DNA from: Mesoaciditoga sp.
Lineage (GTDB): Bacteria > Thermotogota > Thermotogae > Mesoaciditogales > Mesoaciditogaceae
Assembly (NCBI GenBank): GCA_015489955.1
Contig: WFYR01000114.1
Location: 1 to 64,000, forward strand
Length of the DNA: 64,000 bases
Direction: 5' to 3'
Shown here: in pieces, positions 21,490 to 30,736 of the stretch
Position numbering within the stretch: position 1 is the first letter of the stretch
How the letters are laid out: the number at the start of each line of letters is the position of its first letter
Notes under the pieces: generated by a model
What the model was told of the DNA's origin: nothing
Seen by the model: only the letters and a program-made list of their open reading frames with translations
Database searches by the model: none
Program-made: the position numbers and the translations under genes

Positions 21490-22103
21490 AATGGAGAGAT
21501 AAACTAAGTGATATGCAACTTGATGTTTTACAAGAAATAGGAAATATAGGGGCAGGGAATGCAGCAACGTCTCTTTCAAATATGATAGGAAAAACCGTGG
21601 ACATAGAAGTTCCACATGCGCAAATCGTAGATCTATCGGATTTGTACAAAGTTCTTGATCAGCCAGAGGAAATAACCGCAGCCACCGTTGTTGGTATAAA
21701 AGGAGACGCACCCGGAAAAATGTTGATGATATTTCCATCTCAGGCTGCCAAAAAACTCATATCTTTTCTAATTGGTCAGGAACCAGAAGATCTGACGAGT
21801 TTAGATGAAATGGGGCAATCTGTTTTAAAAGAGATAGGAAATATCATGTGTTCTTCCTACATAATAGCACTTTCGAATTTCACGTCTCTTTTCTTGGAAA
21901 GCGATGTTCCCATGTTGGTGGTGGACATGTTGGGGGCAATAATCGCCGAAACATCAATTCAAGCCGCAGAAGAGTACGATGATGTTATAATGGTGGAAAA
22001 TCTTTTAAACATTTCAGAAGAAGGAGACGTTAAAGGCTTTTTGATGCTATTCCCAGAAGGAGAAAGTCTCGATAAAATCTTCTCAAAACTTGGCATTCAG
22101 TGA
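21486..22103 (+). CDS. cheC: Chemotaxis protein CheC
   Basis: LQEIGNIGAGNAATSLSNMIGK and LKEIGNIMCSSYIIALSNF duplicated CheC signature. Confidence 0.92.
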   Translation: MKWRDKLSDMQLDVLQEIGNIGAGNAATSLSNMIGKTVDIEVPHAQIVDLSDLYKVLDQPEEITAATVVGIKGDAPGKMLMIFPSQAAKKLISFLIGQEPEDLTSLDEMGQSVLKEIGNIMCSSYIIALSNFTSLFLESDVPMLVVDMLGAIIAETSIQAAEEYDDVIMVENLLNISEEGDVKGFLMLFPEGESLDKIFSKLGIQ

Positions 22104-22114
22104 GGTAAAAAAGT

Positions 22115-22594
22115 ATGGCAGGAAAGATAATAATAGGTATTGGCGAATACGCTGTTGCAAGTAATCCCGCTATTCTTGTAACGTTAGGATTAGGCTCGTG
22201 CGTGGGTGTATGCATAAGGGATAAGAAAAAACGTGTGGGTGGAATGATACACGTCATGCTTCCAGAAACAAATGCAACTACCGGAAAATTGAGCAAGTAC
22301 GCAAAACCGGGAATAGAAATAATGGTCAACGAAATACTCAAAAAAGGCGCAAATCTGCGAGATTTAGAAGCGAAAATAGCCGGCGGAGCGGCTATGTTTC
22401 AAAGTAAAGGCTTTGATATTGGAAAGAGAAACGTTGAAAAGGTAAAAGAGGTTCTGCTTTCTTTGAAAATTCCACTAGTCGCTGAAGATACTGGCCAAAA
22501 TAGGGCAAGAAGTATAGAATTTCATCTTGACACGGGAGAGCTGTTTATCAAGAAAGTTGGTGGAAAAGAAAAGATTGAACTCTCCAAAATATAA
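22115..22594 (+). CDS. cheD: Chemoreceptor glutamine deamidase CheD
   Basis: LVTLGLGSCVGVCIRDKKKRVGGMIHVMLP, KIAGGAAMF, DTGQNRARSIEFHLDTGEL. Confidence 0.93.
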   Translation: MAGKIIIGIGEYAVASNPAILVTLGLGSCVGVCIRDKKKRVGGMIHVMLPETNATTGKLSKYAKPGIEIMVNEILKKGANLRDLEAKIAGGAAMFQSKGFDIGKRNVEKVKEVLLSLKIPLVAEDTGQNRARSIEFHLDTGELFIKKVGGKEKIELSKI

Positions 22595-22799
22595 GGCATG
22601 GACCTACCTGTTTTTATTGTTTGAATTTTTATTTCTCCTTCTGAACGTCCATGCGGGTTGGGATATCGTTGATTCTTTGATAAGAGCAACTATTTCTGCG
22701 AGTCTGATAGAGTTTTTGCTCTATTTGATTTATGCCATTTTTACATCTGGTAAGAAGGAAAAGGGAAGATATTTTGATAAAAGAGACTCCAAACGATAA
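22575..22799 (+). CDS. Small putative membrane protein between cheD and fliA
   Basis: Overlaps the cheD end; two hydrophobic stretches (AWTYLFLLFEFLFLLL; ASLIEFLLYLIYAIF). Start uncertain (TTG 22575). Confidence 0.5.
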   Translation: MNSPKYKAWTYLFLLFEFLFLLLNVHAGWDIVDSLIRATISASLIEFLLYLIYAIFTSGKKEKGRYFDKRDSKR

Positions 22800-22811
22800 A
22801 GAGTAAAAAAG

Positions 22812-23516
22812 GTGATATCGCTGAAAAGTTACGTGGATAAAGAATGGGCAGTAAAGAAATTTACCCCTTTAATAAGAAAGCTCGCTTATGACCTGGCAAA
22901 ATCTTTACCTCCTTCCGTTGAGATTGAAGATTTAATTCAAGAAGGAGTAGTGGGCCTTTTAGGAGCTTTGGAGAGGTTTGATCCCTCGCGCCATGTGAAA
23001 CTTTCAACTTATGTGGTAACAAGGATTCGTGGTGCAATGTTAGACTATCTTAGATCAATAGATTGGATGCCCCGAACGCTTAGGAAAAAATTAAAAGCTG
23101 TAGAACAGGCAAGAATGAAATTCATAAACGAAGATCCAGAGACGATAAACTTCAAAATCGCCGAGGAGCTTGGGATAGACGAAAAAGAAGTGGGAATAAT
23201 TGAGCGAGAAATAACCAGGAACCAGCTTCTTTCACTCGATAGATACCTTCTCTCAAACGAAGAAATAGGAGATTTGATACCCTCGCAGGATAAAACTCCA
23301 GAAGAACTTTACGAAGACGAAGAAATGGTAATGAAACTAAAAGACGCTATAGACAGTCTAACAGAAAGAGAAAAATTGTTACTTTCGTTGTATTATTACG
23401 ACGACTTAACTTTCAAAGAAATAGCCCAAATTTTGGAAATAAGTGAGTCGAGAGTGTGTCAAATACATTCTGTGGCTCTTTCAAAGATAAGGGAAAAATT
23501 TAAGGGGATGAGGTGA
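22812..23516 (+). CDS. fliA: RNA polymerase sigma-28 (FliA/WhiG) factor
   Basis: DLIQEGVVGLLGALERFDPSRHVKLSTYVVTRIRGAMLDYLRSIDW, C-terminal EISESRVCQIHSVALSKIR. Confidence 0.92.
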   Translation: MISLKSYVDKEWAVKKFTPLIRKLAYDLAKSLPPSVEIEDLIQEGVVGLLGALERFDPSRHVKLSTYVVTRIRGAMLDYLRSIDWMPRTLRKKLKAVEQARMKFINEDPETINFKIAEELGIDEKEVGIIEREITRNQLLSLDRYLLSNEEIGDLIPSQDKTPEELYEDEEMVMKLKDAIDSLTEREKLLLSLYYYDDLTFKEIAQILEISESRVCQIHSVALSKIREKFKGMR

Positions 23517-23815
23517 TGTTAAGGCCAATAGATTTACAGGTTGTAATAGTGAAAAGTGTCGACAGCGCACAAAACGTTGAATACTCTCAACAAATGATGA
23601 GCTCTGCCCAACAAATAACAACATTTGAACAGGAAAAACAAAACACCCTCAACAGAAGCAGAGTTATCTCTAAAGATAGAACTCAAAATCCTAATGTTGG
23701 CACTTCTACCGATTCTAATAAAAACGGCAAAACGTTTTACTCGTTTAAAAGGCGCAAAAAAGAGAGTGAAAACTCAGATCCTTATCGTGGAAAGGTTATA
23801 GATATTCGATTATGA
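23513..23815 (+). CDS. Hypothetical protein
   Basis: 100-aa ORF fitted between fliA and mfd with 4-nt overlaps at both ends; polar, low complexity. Confidence 0.6.
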   Translation: MMLRPIDLQVVIVKSVDSAQNVEYSQQMMSSAQQITTFEQEKQNTLNRSRVISKDRTQNPNVGTSTDSNKNGKTFYSFKRRKKESENSDPYRGKVIDIRL

Positions 23816-26800
23816 ATCTTGAAGAAGTGAAAAAAAGTATCCCCACTTTAAATATTAACTTAAAAGCGAATAGAATAAATATCTATCCAGCGTCAGATGG
23901 CGTGTTAGTGGAGATAATTTTTTCGCTTTTAGCTGAAAATCTAAAGCCTTTAATTGTTGTACCAGATATGAGGCTTGCATCAAAGCTCGCAAATCTAATC
24001 AAAGAAACTGGCTTTGAATGTGAAATATTAGGAGATCATGACACCCTTCCTTTCGAATCTTTGGAACCATCAAAGCAAAGCACTTCGAACAGAATAAAAG
24101 CTTTAACGAGCATAGTCAGAAAGAAAACGGCTGTCATTGCAGACGTAATGGCTGTGTTAAAAAGAAGCGCTCCGCCTTCGTTCTTTGCAAACACCATGTT
24201 TCTTCGTAAAGGTGGAAAATTAAAAGATAACTTCGTGGAATGGCTCATTCAACGAGGCTATAAGCGTGTGATGACAGTTAGAAGCGTTGGGGAATTTGCA
24301 GTAAGAGGAGACATAATAGACATATTTTCGCCTATTTCTACCGCCGTAAGGGTGGAAACATTCGATGATGAAATCGAATCCATTCGTATTTTCAACGCAG
24401 ACACTCAGTTAAGCGAAAGAAAAATTGAAAGTGTGGAAATCTTCCCGTTTCTCGAATTTGTAGTCAACAATGAATCTTTAAATTTAGCTCGTGAAAGGTT
24501 AAAAGAATCAAATCACCTTGAATTCATGGAAAAGTCTTTTGAAACCCTTCAAGGAATGGGAGGACTTTTCTGGAAAAATTCTTACTCCGCTATCGATATG
24601 CTTGATGAAGATGAATATCTTGTGGTGTTTGAACCCAAAACATGCAGGAAAAGATATGAAGAATACGAAGAAGAAATTGTAGAATTGTACGGAAAAAGCT
24701 TTGAAGAACTGTACAAAAAATTTTCGTACGCTTTCTTTGAAAATTTGAAACATCCCAGGGAAGTCTTGATCTCCGAAAGCCCAATAAAAGCTCCATTTGA
24801 TGACGTGATAAAAATCACTAAAAGTTCAAAATTCTCTTATACCACGCCAAGACAGCAATCCAATGTCCAAATAGAACAGATTCAAAGTTCTGGATTTTCA
24901 GACATAAAAGAGGGCGATCTGGTAGTACACTCAGAACATGGAATAGGTATTTACGAGGGAACTCAAATTATAAAGGATGTAGACGGAGAACACGAATACA
25001 TAAAAATAAGGTATAAAAACAACGCTATCCTTTACGTTCCAGTAGAAAAATTCACACTCGTTAACAAGTACGTAGGTTCAAACGAAAAAGCGGTTTTGTC
25101 AGACATTAACGGCAGAGAATGGAAAAAGACAAAAGAAAAGATCAAAGCCAATATTGAAGAAGAAATACGTTCTATGATGGAATTGTACGCTGAGAGAGAA
25201 GAAAGTGTAGGATACGCATTTGAGCCAGACACGGAACTTGAAAGGGCTTTTGCAAAAGGTTTTGAACACGTGGAAACTCCGGATCAGTCAAAGGCAATAG
25301 AAGAAGTTTTATCGGACATGGAGTCAATCAAGCCAATGGACAGGTTAGTATGTGGAGATACGGGATTTGGAAAAACTGAAGTGGCTCTGCGGGCAGCTTT
25401 TCGCGCTGTAGTCAACGGAAAACAGGTGGTTTTGCTCGCTCCAACCACCATTTTAGCCCGGCAGCATTACAACCTCTTTTCTTCAAGAATGGACCCTTTT
25501 GGGATAAAAGTTTCTTTACTCACATCTCAAATTTCTTTGAAAGAACGTCGAGAGCTCTTTAAAGCCATGTCAGATGGAAAAATAGATGTCGTTATTGGAA
25601 CTCATTCTTTGTTAAATCAAAAATTAAGATTTAACGATTTAGGTCTTGTTATTATAGACGAAGAACAACGTTTTGGTACAAAACAAAAGGACTTTCTGAA
25701 AAAGATTAAAGTTAACGTAGACGTTTTAACACTTGCAGCTACCCCAATTCCACGAACGTTACACATGGCACTTTCCGGTATCAAAAAGATGTCTGTTATT
25801 CAGACGCCACCAATTGGAAGGATAAGTCCTAAAATATACGTTGCAAAGTGGAATGAGAAAATAATTCAAAGCGCTATTTTAAGGGAAATCAACAGAGGAG
25901 GTCAAGTTTTTTACGTTCACAACCGTGTCGCGGATTTGAATGTTGTCACAGACAAATTAAAGAGCATATTACCTTCCTTAAGAGTGGCGTGCGTTCATGG
26001 AAGAATGCAGAAAAAAGATTTCTTAAAGACGATAGACGATTTTTACACCGGAAAAGTAGACGTTCTTGTGGCCACAAGTGTTGTTGAAAATGGTGTTGAT
26101 GTTCCAAATGCGAATACTTTGATAGTAGACGATGTAGAAAGATACGGTTTGAGCCAGCTTTATCAGTTAAAAGGCAGAGTTGGAAGATCGAATAAGCGGG
26201 CGTTTATTTATTTAACGTACTTCAAAGAGCCTTCTAATGAAGTTATGGAAAGGCTAAGGGCGCTGACCAAATTTTCAGAGCCTGGTAGTGCGATGGAATT
26301 GGCGCTGAGAGACATGGAAATAAGAGGCGTTGGGGAAGTATTTGGTTTCAAGCAACACGGATATATAGATTCCATAGGACTTTACATGTACAAAGAAATT
26401 CTTCATCAGGTAATATCCAAAGTTAAAAAAGGAGAAAAAAAGTTTGAAAACAAGAAAATAGAAGTGGAATTGCCATCAGCGGTGCTGCCAAAATCTTACA
26501 TTCCCGATTCGATAGAGAGAATGAAAATGTACAGAAGATTGGCATCGGCGGGAAATGTTGAAGAAGTTGACAGTTTAAAAGAAGAAATGAGAGATAGATT
26601 TGGTGCCATTCCCGCACAAGTTACGAGACTTTTGCAACATGCAAAAATCAGGGTGCTTGCCGCTCAAAGTGGTGTAGAAAGCATAAAAGCAAAGCATCAG
26701 GACGTGGAAATGATCTTTGAAAGCATAGAGGCTTTGACGAATTTTAAAAGATTTTACAAAGAAGGCTTAACAAATCCATCTAAAAATGTTATGATCTTGC

Positions 26801-26895
26801 GCGATGTAATGCGCAATGGAGATTTACAATCGTTATTGGAAATACTTTTGAATTACAAAAAACATATGGCAATCATAAAGGAAGGAGTGTCTTAA
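23812..26895 (+). CDS. mfd: Transcription-repair coupling factor
   Basis: CarD-like GDLVVHSEHGIGIYEG, helicase motifs GDTGFGKTEVALRAAFRA, DEEQRFGTKQK, ATPIPRTLHMAL. Confidence 0.96.
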   Translation: MNLEEVKKSIPTLNINLKANRINIYPASDGVLVEIIFSLLAENLKPLIVVPDMRLASKLANLIKETGFECEILGDHDTLPFESLEPSKQSTSNRIKALTSIVRKKTAVIADVMAVLKRSAPPSFFANTMFLRKGGKLKDNFVEWLIQRGYKRVMTVRSVGEFAVRGDIIDIFSPISTAVRVETFDDEIESIRIFNADTQLSERKIESVEIFPFLEFVVNNESLNLARERLKESNHLEFMEKSFETLQGMGGLFWKNSYSAIDMLDEDEYLVVFEPKTCRKRYEEYEEEIVELYGKSFEELYKKFSYAFFENLKHPREVLISESPIKAPFDDVIKITKSSKFSYTTPRQQSNVQIEQIQSSGFSDIKEGDLVVHSEHGIGIYEGTQIIKDVDGEHEYIKIRYKNNAILYVPVEKFTLVNKYVGSNEKAVLSDINGREWKKTKEKIKANIEEEIRSMMELYAEREESVGYAFEPDTELERAFAKGFEHVETPDQSKAIEEVLSDMESIKPMDRLVCGDTGFGKTEVALRAAFRAVVNGKQVVLLAPTTILARQHYNLFSSRMDPFGIKVSLLTSQISLKERRELFKAMSDGKIDVVIGTHSLLNQKLRFNDLGLVIIDEEQRFGTKQKDFLKKIKVNVDVLTLAATPIPRTLHMALSGIKKMSVIQTPPIGRISPKIYVAKWNEKIIQSAILREINRGGQVFYVHNRVADLNVVTDKLKSILPSLRVACVHGRMQKKDFLKTIDDFYTGKVDVLVATSVVENGVDVPNANTLIVDDVERYGLSQLYQLKGRVGRSNKRAFIYLTYFKEPSNEVMERLRALTKFSEPGSAMELALRDMEIRGVGEVFGFKQHGYIDSIGLYMYKEILHQVISKVKKGEKKFENKKIEVELPSAVLPKSYIPDSIERMKMYRRLASAGNVEEVDSLKEEMRDRFGAIPAQVTRLLQHAKIRVLAAQSGVESIKAKHQDVEMIFESIEALTNFKRFYKEGLTNPSKNVMILRDVMRNGDLQSLLEILLNYKKHMAIIKEGVS

Positions 26896-26900
26896 AAAAT

Positions 26901-28904
26901 ATGTGGATGCAGAAAATGAAAAAACATGCTCTTCTCATCGTATGGATAATCGTTATTACCTTTGTTGCCGGTATTGCCGGTTGGTCTATAGCGGCTTACA
27001 TGGGAGGTTCTAGAGCTCAAAAGAATGCTTATAAGCCTTCTCCAAGCCAGGCTGTTGCCATCTTAACCAAAGATGGTACCCCACTGTCATACAAATATTG
27101 GATTATGCCAAATGACCTACAAAACTACGTTCAGAGCTTGATTTCAAATTATAAAACGTACTATGGCAAAGAGCCAGATTCGCTTTTCGAACTTCCAAAA
27201 ATGCAAGTGGACGCTATAAAGCAGCTCGCAGACCAAAAAGTGGTTAATTACTTTGCAAATACGAATAACATAAGTGTTGAAGACAGTGAAGTGAATTCGC
27301 AATTGGCGGCTTTAGTTAAACAATACACTTCCAATCCTCAAACGAAATCTTACATCATCAACAAATATGGCTCTATAAAGAACTTTGAAAATGCGATTAA
27401 GCCTAACGTCCGTCAAAATCTCGTTACACAGAAGGTTATAAATTTGGTTGCAAATGTGACTGAAAATGACGTAAAGAAGTACTACGAAGAACACAAAAAG
27501 GAGATAGAAAATAAATATGACGAAGTTAAAGCTTCACACATTCTGGTTTCCAGTGAAGCAACGGCGGACAAAATATTGAAAATGATAAAGGATAAGAAGA
27601 TAACTTTCTACAACGCTGCCAAAAAATATTCAAAAGATACCGGCAGCGCTACAAAGGGAGGAGAGCTGGGCTGGTTTACGAGAACTCAAATGGTTAAACC
27701 TTTTGCGGAAGCGGCTTTCAATGCAAAAGTTGGAGAAATCGTTGGACCAGTTCAATCTCAATACGGGTGGCATCTCATAGATGTTGAAGGCAAAAAACTT
27801 TACAATAATTTTGATGCCGTGAAAAGTGCAACTCCCATTTACAACACTTTACTAAATGAAGTTAAGAACCAAAAATTCTATGCCTGGTTAAAAAAATACA
27901 AAAAAGATGAACATATCTCTTATAAAATAGAAGGAGATGTTTTGCCGTACGTAGAAAAGTTCTATTCCATTCCCGCCACAGATACGGCACGAATAAAGAA
28001 ATTCATCAACGAAATGAACGCCTACGTCTATCCAACAAAAAATGCAACTGTTAACCTTTCGATAGATCCTAGATTGTTGGCGCTCTACGAGACCGCTCTT
28101 GAAACGTACAAAAGCGATTTACAATCCCAAAACATGGATCTTGAGAGCTATTACGTGAACTCTCCAAGCACTTCTTCAACTTACGTCAATCTAAGTTCGA
28201 ATGAATTGGAAAGCAAGTTGAAAGAAGTGAGCAAAGAGATGGACAAAGCAACGGGAACAGCTTTTTCCAAATTCTTTAACGAAAAATTGGATCTTCAAAG
28301 AGCTCTTAACTTCGTTATGGCAAAGGAAAAATTAGAAAAAGAAGGATACAAAACGCCGGAACAAATTCAGCAAGCGTATCAAAAGTATCAAGCAAATTTA
28401 AAAGACATTTCAGGCAAGATAAAAGAGGTGCTTGAAGCGCTTTATAAGGTGGCGCCCTATTCGGCAGATGTGGTTACAAAACTTTACAAGGTGGATCCTT
28501 CAAACAAGAAAGTAGCGTTGCAATACTTCCAGAATCAATACAAGTTGTTGGAGCCTATGATTTCGAATAAAGAAACGTTTAAGATGTATTCGTCTCAGTT
28601 AACACCGTATTTGGCTTACGTAAAAAGTGGTCTTGAGAGCATAGAATACACGTCTAATTCTACTACCATAAAACAGGGCGCATTGGTTACCCTGATAAGC
28701 ATGAGCGAAAAGATGAAAAACTACACGGATGAGTTGAAGTACCTCAAACAACTCAAAGAGGTGAATCCAAAGTATCCAGGTATAAACGACGTCATAAAAC
28801 AAATAGAAGGCTTGATTTCGAAAAGCTCCACTTCAGCATCCACAGGAACGAGCTTACAGTCAACTCCGGCTTTGAATATTCCACTTCCTTCTGCCAACAA
28901 GTGA
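26901..28904 (+). CDS. SurA/PpiC-type peptidylprolyl isomerase, membrane-anchored, with long C-terminal extension
   Basis: N-terminal TM helix, parvulin core VKASHILVSSEATADKILKMI...GELGWFTRTQMVKPFAEAAF, ~340-aa helical extension. Confidence 0.82.
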   Translation: MWMQKMKKHALLIVWIIVITFVAGIAGWSIAAYMGGSRAQKNAYKPSPSQAVAILTKDGTPLSYKYWIMPNDLQNYVQSLISNYKTYYGKEPDSLFELPKMQVDAIKQLADQKVVNYFANTNNISVEDSEVNSQLAALVKQYTSNPQTKSYIINKYGSIKNFENAIKPNVRQNLVTQKVINLVANVTENDVKKYYEEHKKEIENKYDEVKASHILVSSEATADKILKMIKDKKITFYNAAKKYSKDTGSATKGGELGWFTRTQMVKPFAEAAFNAKVGEIVGPVQSQYGWHLIDVEGKKLYNNFDAVKSATPIYNTLLNEVKNQKFYAWLKKYKKDEHISYKIEGDVLPYVEKFYSIPATDTARIKKFINEMNAYVYPTKNATVNLSIDPRLLALYETALETYKSDLQSQNMDLESYYVNSPSTSSTYVNLSSNELESKLKEVSKEMDKATGTAFSKFFNEKLDLQRALNFVMAKEKLEKEGYKTPEQIQQAYQKYQANLKDISGKIKEVLEALYKVAPYSADVVTKLYKVDPSNKKVALQYFQNQYKLLEPMISNKETFKMYSSQLTPYLAYVKSGLESIEYTSNSTTIKQGALVTLISMSEKMKNYTDELKYLKQLKEVNPKYPGINDVIKQIEGLISKSSTSASTGTSLQSTPALNIPLPSANK

Positions 28905-28921
28905 AATTTTCATTTAAATTT

Positions 28922-28950
28922 AAAGCTCTCCTTAATGGAGAGCTTTTTTA
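28922..28950 (+). terminator. Intrinsic terminator downstream of the PpiC-like gene
   Basis: aaagctctcc-ttaat-ggagagctttttta hairpin plus T-run. Confidence 0.85.
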
Positions 28951-29011
28951 TTGTTGTAAACATCCTATCTACGCGCAAACATTACGAAATACAAATACGA
29001 TAAATAACGAA

Positions 29012-29347
29012 AAAGGGAATGGGGCTGTAAGCCGGATTCTGTCTTGAATGGTCATCTATCTAGGGAATGCGTTGCCACACTCCTCAAGCGACCTACCAGA
29101 GAGTTGGCGGGCCACCTTCCTCTCGACTTGGTCTTGCTTCGGGTGGGGGTTACCAGGCCAAACGGTTTCCCGTTTGCCGGTGAGCTCTTACCTCGCCTTT
29201 CCATCCTTGCCCCACGGGCGGTTTTCGTTTCTATGGCCCTTTCCAAGGATCGCTCCTTCCGGGTGTTACCCGGCACCCTGCCCTGTGAAGTCCGGACTTT
29301 CCTCGGCAATAATGCGCATTGCCGCGACCATTCGCCCCATTCCCTTT
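29012..29347 (-). ncRNA. rnpB: RNase P RNA, bacterial
   Basis: Reverse complement contains GAGGAAAGTCCGGACT, ACAGAATCCGGCTTACAGCCCC and AACCCCCACCCGAAGCAAGACC. Ends pair in a 14-bp stem (aaagggaatggggc / gccccattcccttt). Confidence 0.93.
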
Positions 29348-29355
29348 GAAAAAAT

Positions 29356-30120
29356 CTATGATTTAAAAAAGGAATGGTTCTTCAATTTTTTCATAAATTC
29401 AAAATCGTTGTGAAAAATGGTTAAAGGTGTAACGGATACGTACCCATTTTCCACTGCATAATAATCGGCATCTTTTCCTGGATCGTCTTCTATTATCTCT
29501 CCCAGCATCCAGTAGTATGTGTTACCAAACGGGTCTTTGCGCGCTTCAAAGAAATCTTGAAAGCGTCTCTTTGATTGTCTCGTAAGCTTATAACCTTTTA
29601 TCTCGTCGTAAGAAATGGCTGGAACGTTCACGTTTAAAGAAGAGAATTCCGGAAAATCCTTCAAATTCATGTTTTTAACGAGCGTTACAGCTACTTTTGC
29701 CGCCGAAATGAAATTTGGATTTGAATTCGAACAACTTGAAATCGCAATTGATGGCACACCCATCATGGCACCTTCCAGTGCACCTGAAACCGTTCCTGAG
29801 TACATTACATCCGTTCCTAAATTCGCTCCTTTGTTCACTCCGCTGAGAACAAGATCAATTTTTTTGTCTTTGGATATGGCTTGTATTCCCAATTTAACAC
29901 AATCAGCTGGTGTTCCATTTACGGCATAGCCAAAAAATTTTTCTCCAAATTTCACTTCTTTTGCCCACAAAGGATTTCTTATCGTTATGGCGTGACCCGT
30001 TGCGCTTCTCTCCACATCTGGAGCGACAACCAAAACATTCGCTATTTTTGACACTTCTTTAGCCAATATTTCTATTCCCTCGGACATTATACCATCATCA
30101 TTCGTGATAAGAATGTTCAT
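29356..30120 (-). CDS. surE: 5'/3'-nucleotidase SurE
   Basis: MNILITNDDGIMSEGIEIL, APDVERSATGHAIT, VNGTPADCVKLG, LVLSGVNKGANLGTDVMYSGTVSGA. Confidence 0.95.
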   Translation of the reverse strand: MNILITNDDGIMSEGIEILAKEVSKIANVLVVAPDVERSATGHAITIRNPLWAKEVKFGEKFFGYAVNGTPADCVKLGIQAISKDKKIDLVLSGVNKGANLGTDVMYSGTVSGALEGAMMGVPSIAISSCSNSNPNFISAAKVAVTLVKNMNLKDFPEFSSLNVNVPAISYDEIKGYKLTRQSKRRFQDFFEARKDPFGNTYYWMLGEIIEDDPGKDADYYAVENGYVSVTPLTIFHNDFEFMKKLKNHSFFKS

Positions 30121-30248
30121 ATTCCACCTCCATTAAGAAATTATTCTTGGCTCACCTTTGTAAGATATTCCAAAAAACGTCTTTTGTAATGTCCACGTAC
30201 AGCGTGAAAATTTACCTTTTATAAAAGCGAGATCAATAATTTTACAAC

Positions 30249-30278
30249 AAATCCCCGCCTTTTGTAAAGGCGGGGATT
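30249..30278 (-). terminator. Intrinsic terminator downstream of the tRNA-Arg-His-Arg cluster
   Basis: aatccccgcc-ttttgtaaa-ggcggggatt stem with a T-rich tract on the minus strand. Confidence 0.65.
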
Positions 30279-30287
30279 CAACTCTTT

Positions 30288-30364
30288 TGGCGCGCCTGGC
30301 AGGATTCGAACCCGCAACCCTCGGATCCGAAGTCCGATGCTCTATCCAGTTGAGCCACAGGCGC
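30288..30364 (-). tRNA. tRNA-Arg (anticodon TCG)
   Basis: GCGCCTGTGGCTCAACTGGATAGAGCATCGGACTTCGGATCCGAGGGTTGCGGGTTCGAATCCTGCCAGGCGCGCCA; cloverleaf, encoded CCA. Confidence 0.95.
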
Positions 30365-30367
30365 ATC

Positions 30368-30444
30368 TGGGGTGGCTGGCGGGGCTTGAACCCGCAACAT
30401 TCGGATCCACAGTCCGACGCTCTACCAATTGAGCTACAGCCACC
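30368..30444 (-). tRNA. tRNA-His (anticodon GTG)
   Basis: GGTGGCTGTAGCTCAATTGGTAGAGCGTCGGACTGTGGATCCGAATGTTGCGGGTTCAAGCCCCGCCAGCCACCCCA; includes encoded G-1 opposite C73. Confidence 0.95.
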
Positions 30445-30462
30445 ACGCTTGTGATAAAAAAG

Positions 30463-30539
<77 letters not shown>

Positions 30540-30550
30540 GTACGTATTGA

Positions 30551-30579
30551 ATTATATCAATAAATTGCATCGTTGTCAA
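30551..30579 (-). promoter_or_regulatory. Sigma-70-type promoter of the Arg-His-Arg tRNA cluster
   Basis: On the minus strand TTGACA-17 nt-TATAAT, exact consensus, just upstream of tRNA-Arg(TCT). Confidence 0.85.
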
Positions 30580-30736
30580 CTTCATTTGAAAAGCAATTTG
30601 GTGAGAATTTTATTGATGATATAATGAAACACACTTTGAGTGTCAAGCTTTGCAATGCAATAATGGCACTTTTTGTTTCATAACGCTCGCGCACAACATG
30701 AGTAATTCAAAATAAAATCATTGAAAGGAGAAAGAA

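Noticed and set aside
23513-23815. Considered naming this an anti-sigma factor or FlgN-type chaperone because of its position after fliA
   Set aside because: No recognisable FlgM/FlgN motif in the translation; left as hypothetical.
29044-29413. ORFs of 85-121 aa on both strands at 29044-29413
   Set aside because: They overlie the RNase P RNA gene; the sequence is fully explained by rnpB on the minus strand.
30133-30366. 77-aa minus-strand ORF (MRLWLNWIEHRTSDPRV...)
   Set aside because: Runs through tRNA-Arg and its terminator; the peptide is a tRNA read-through artefact.
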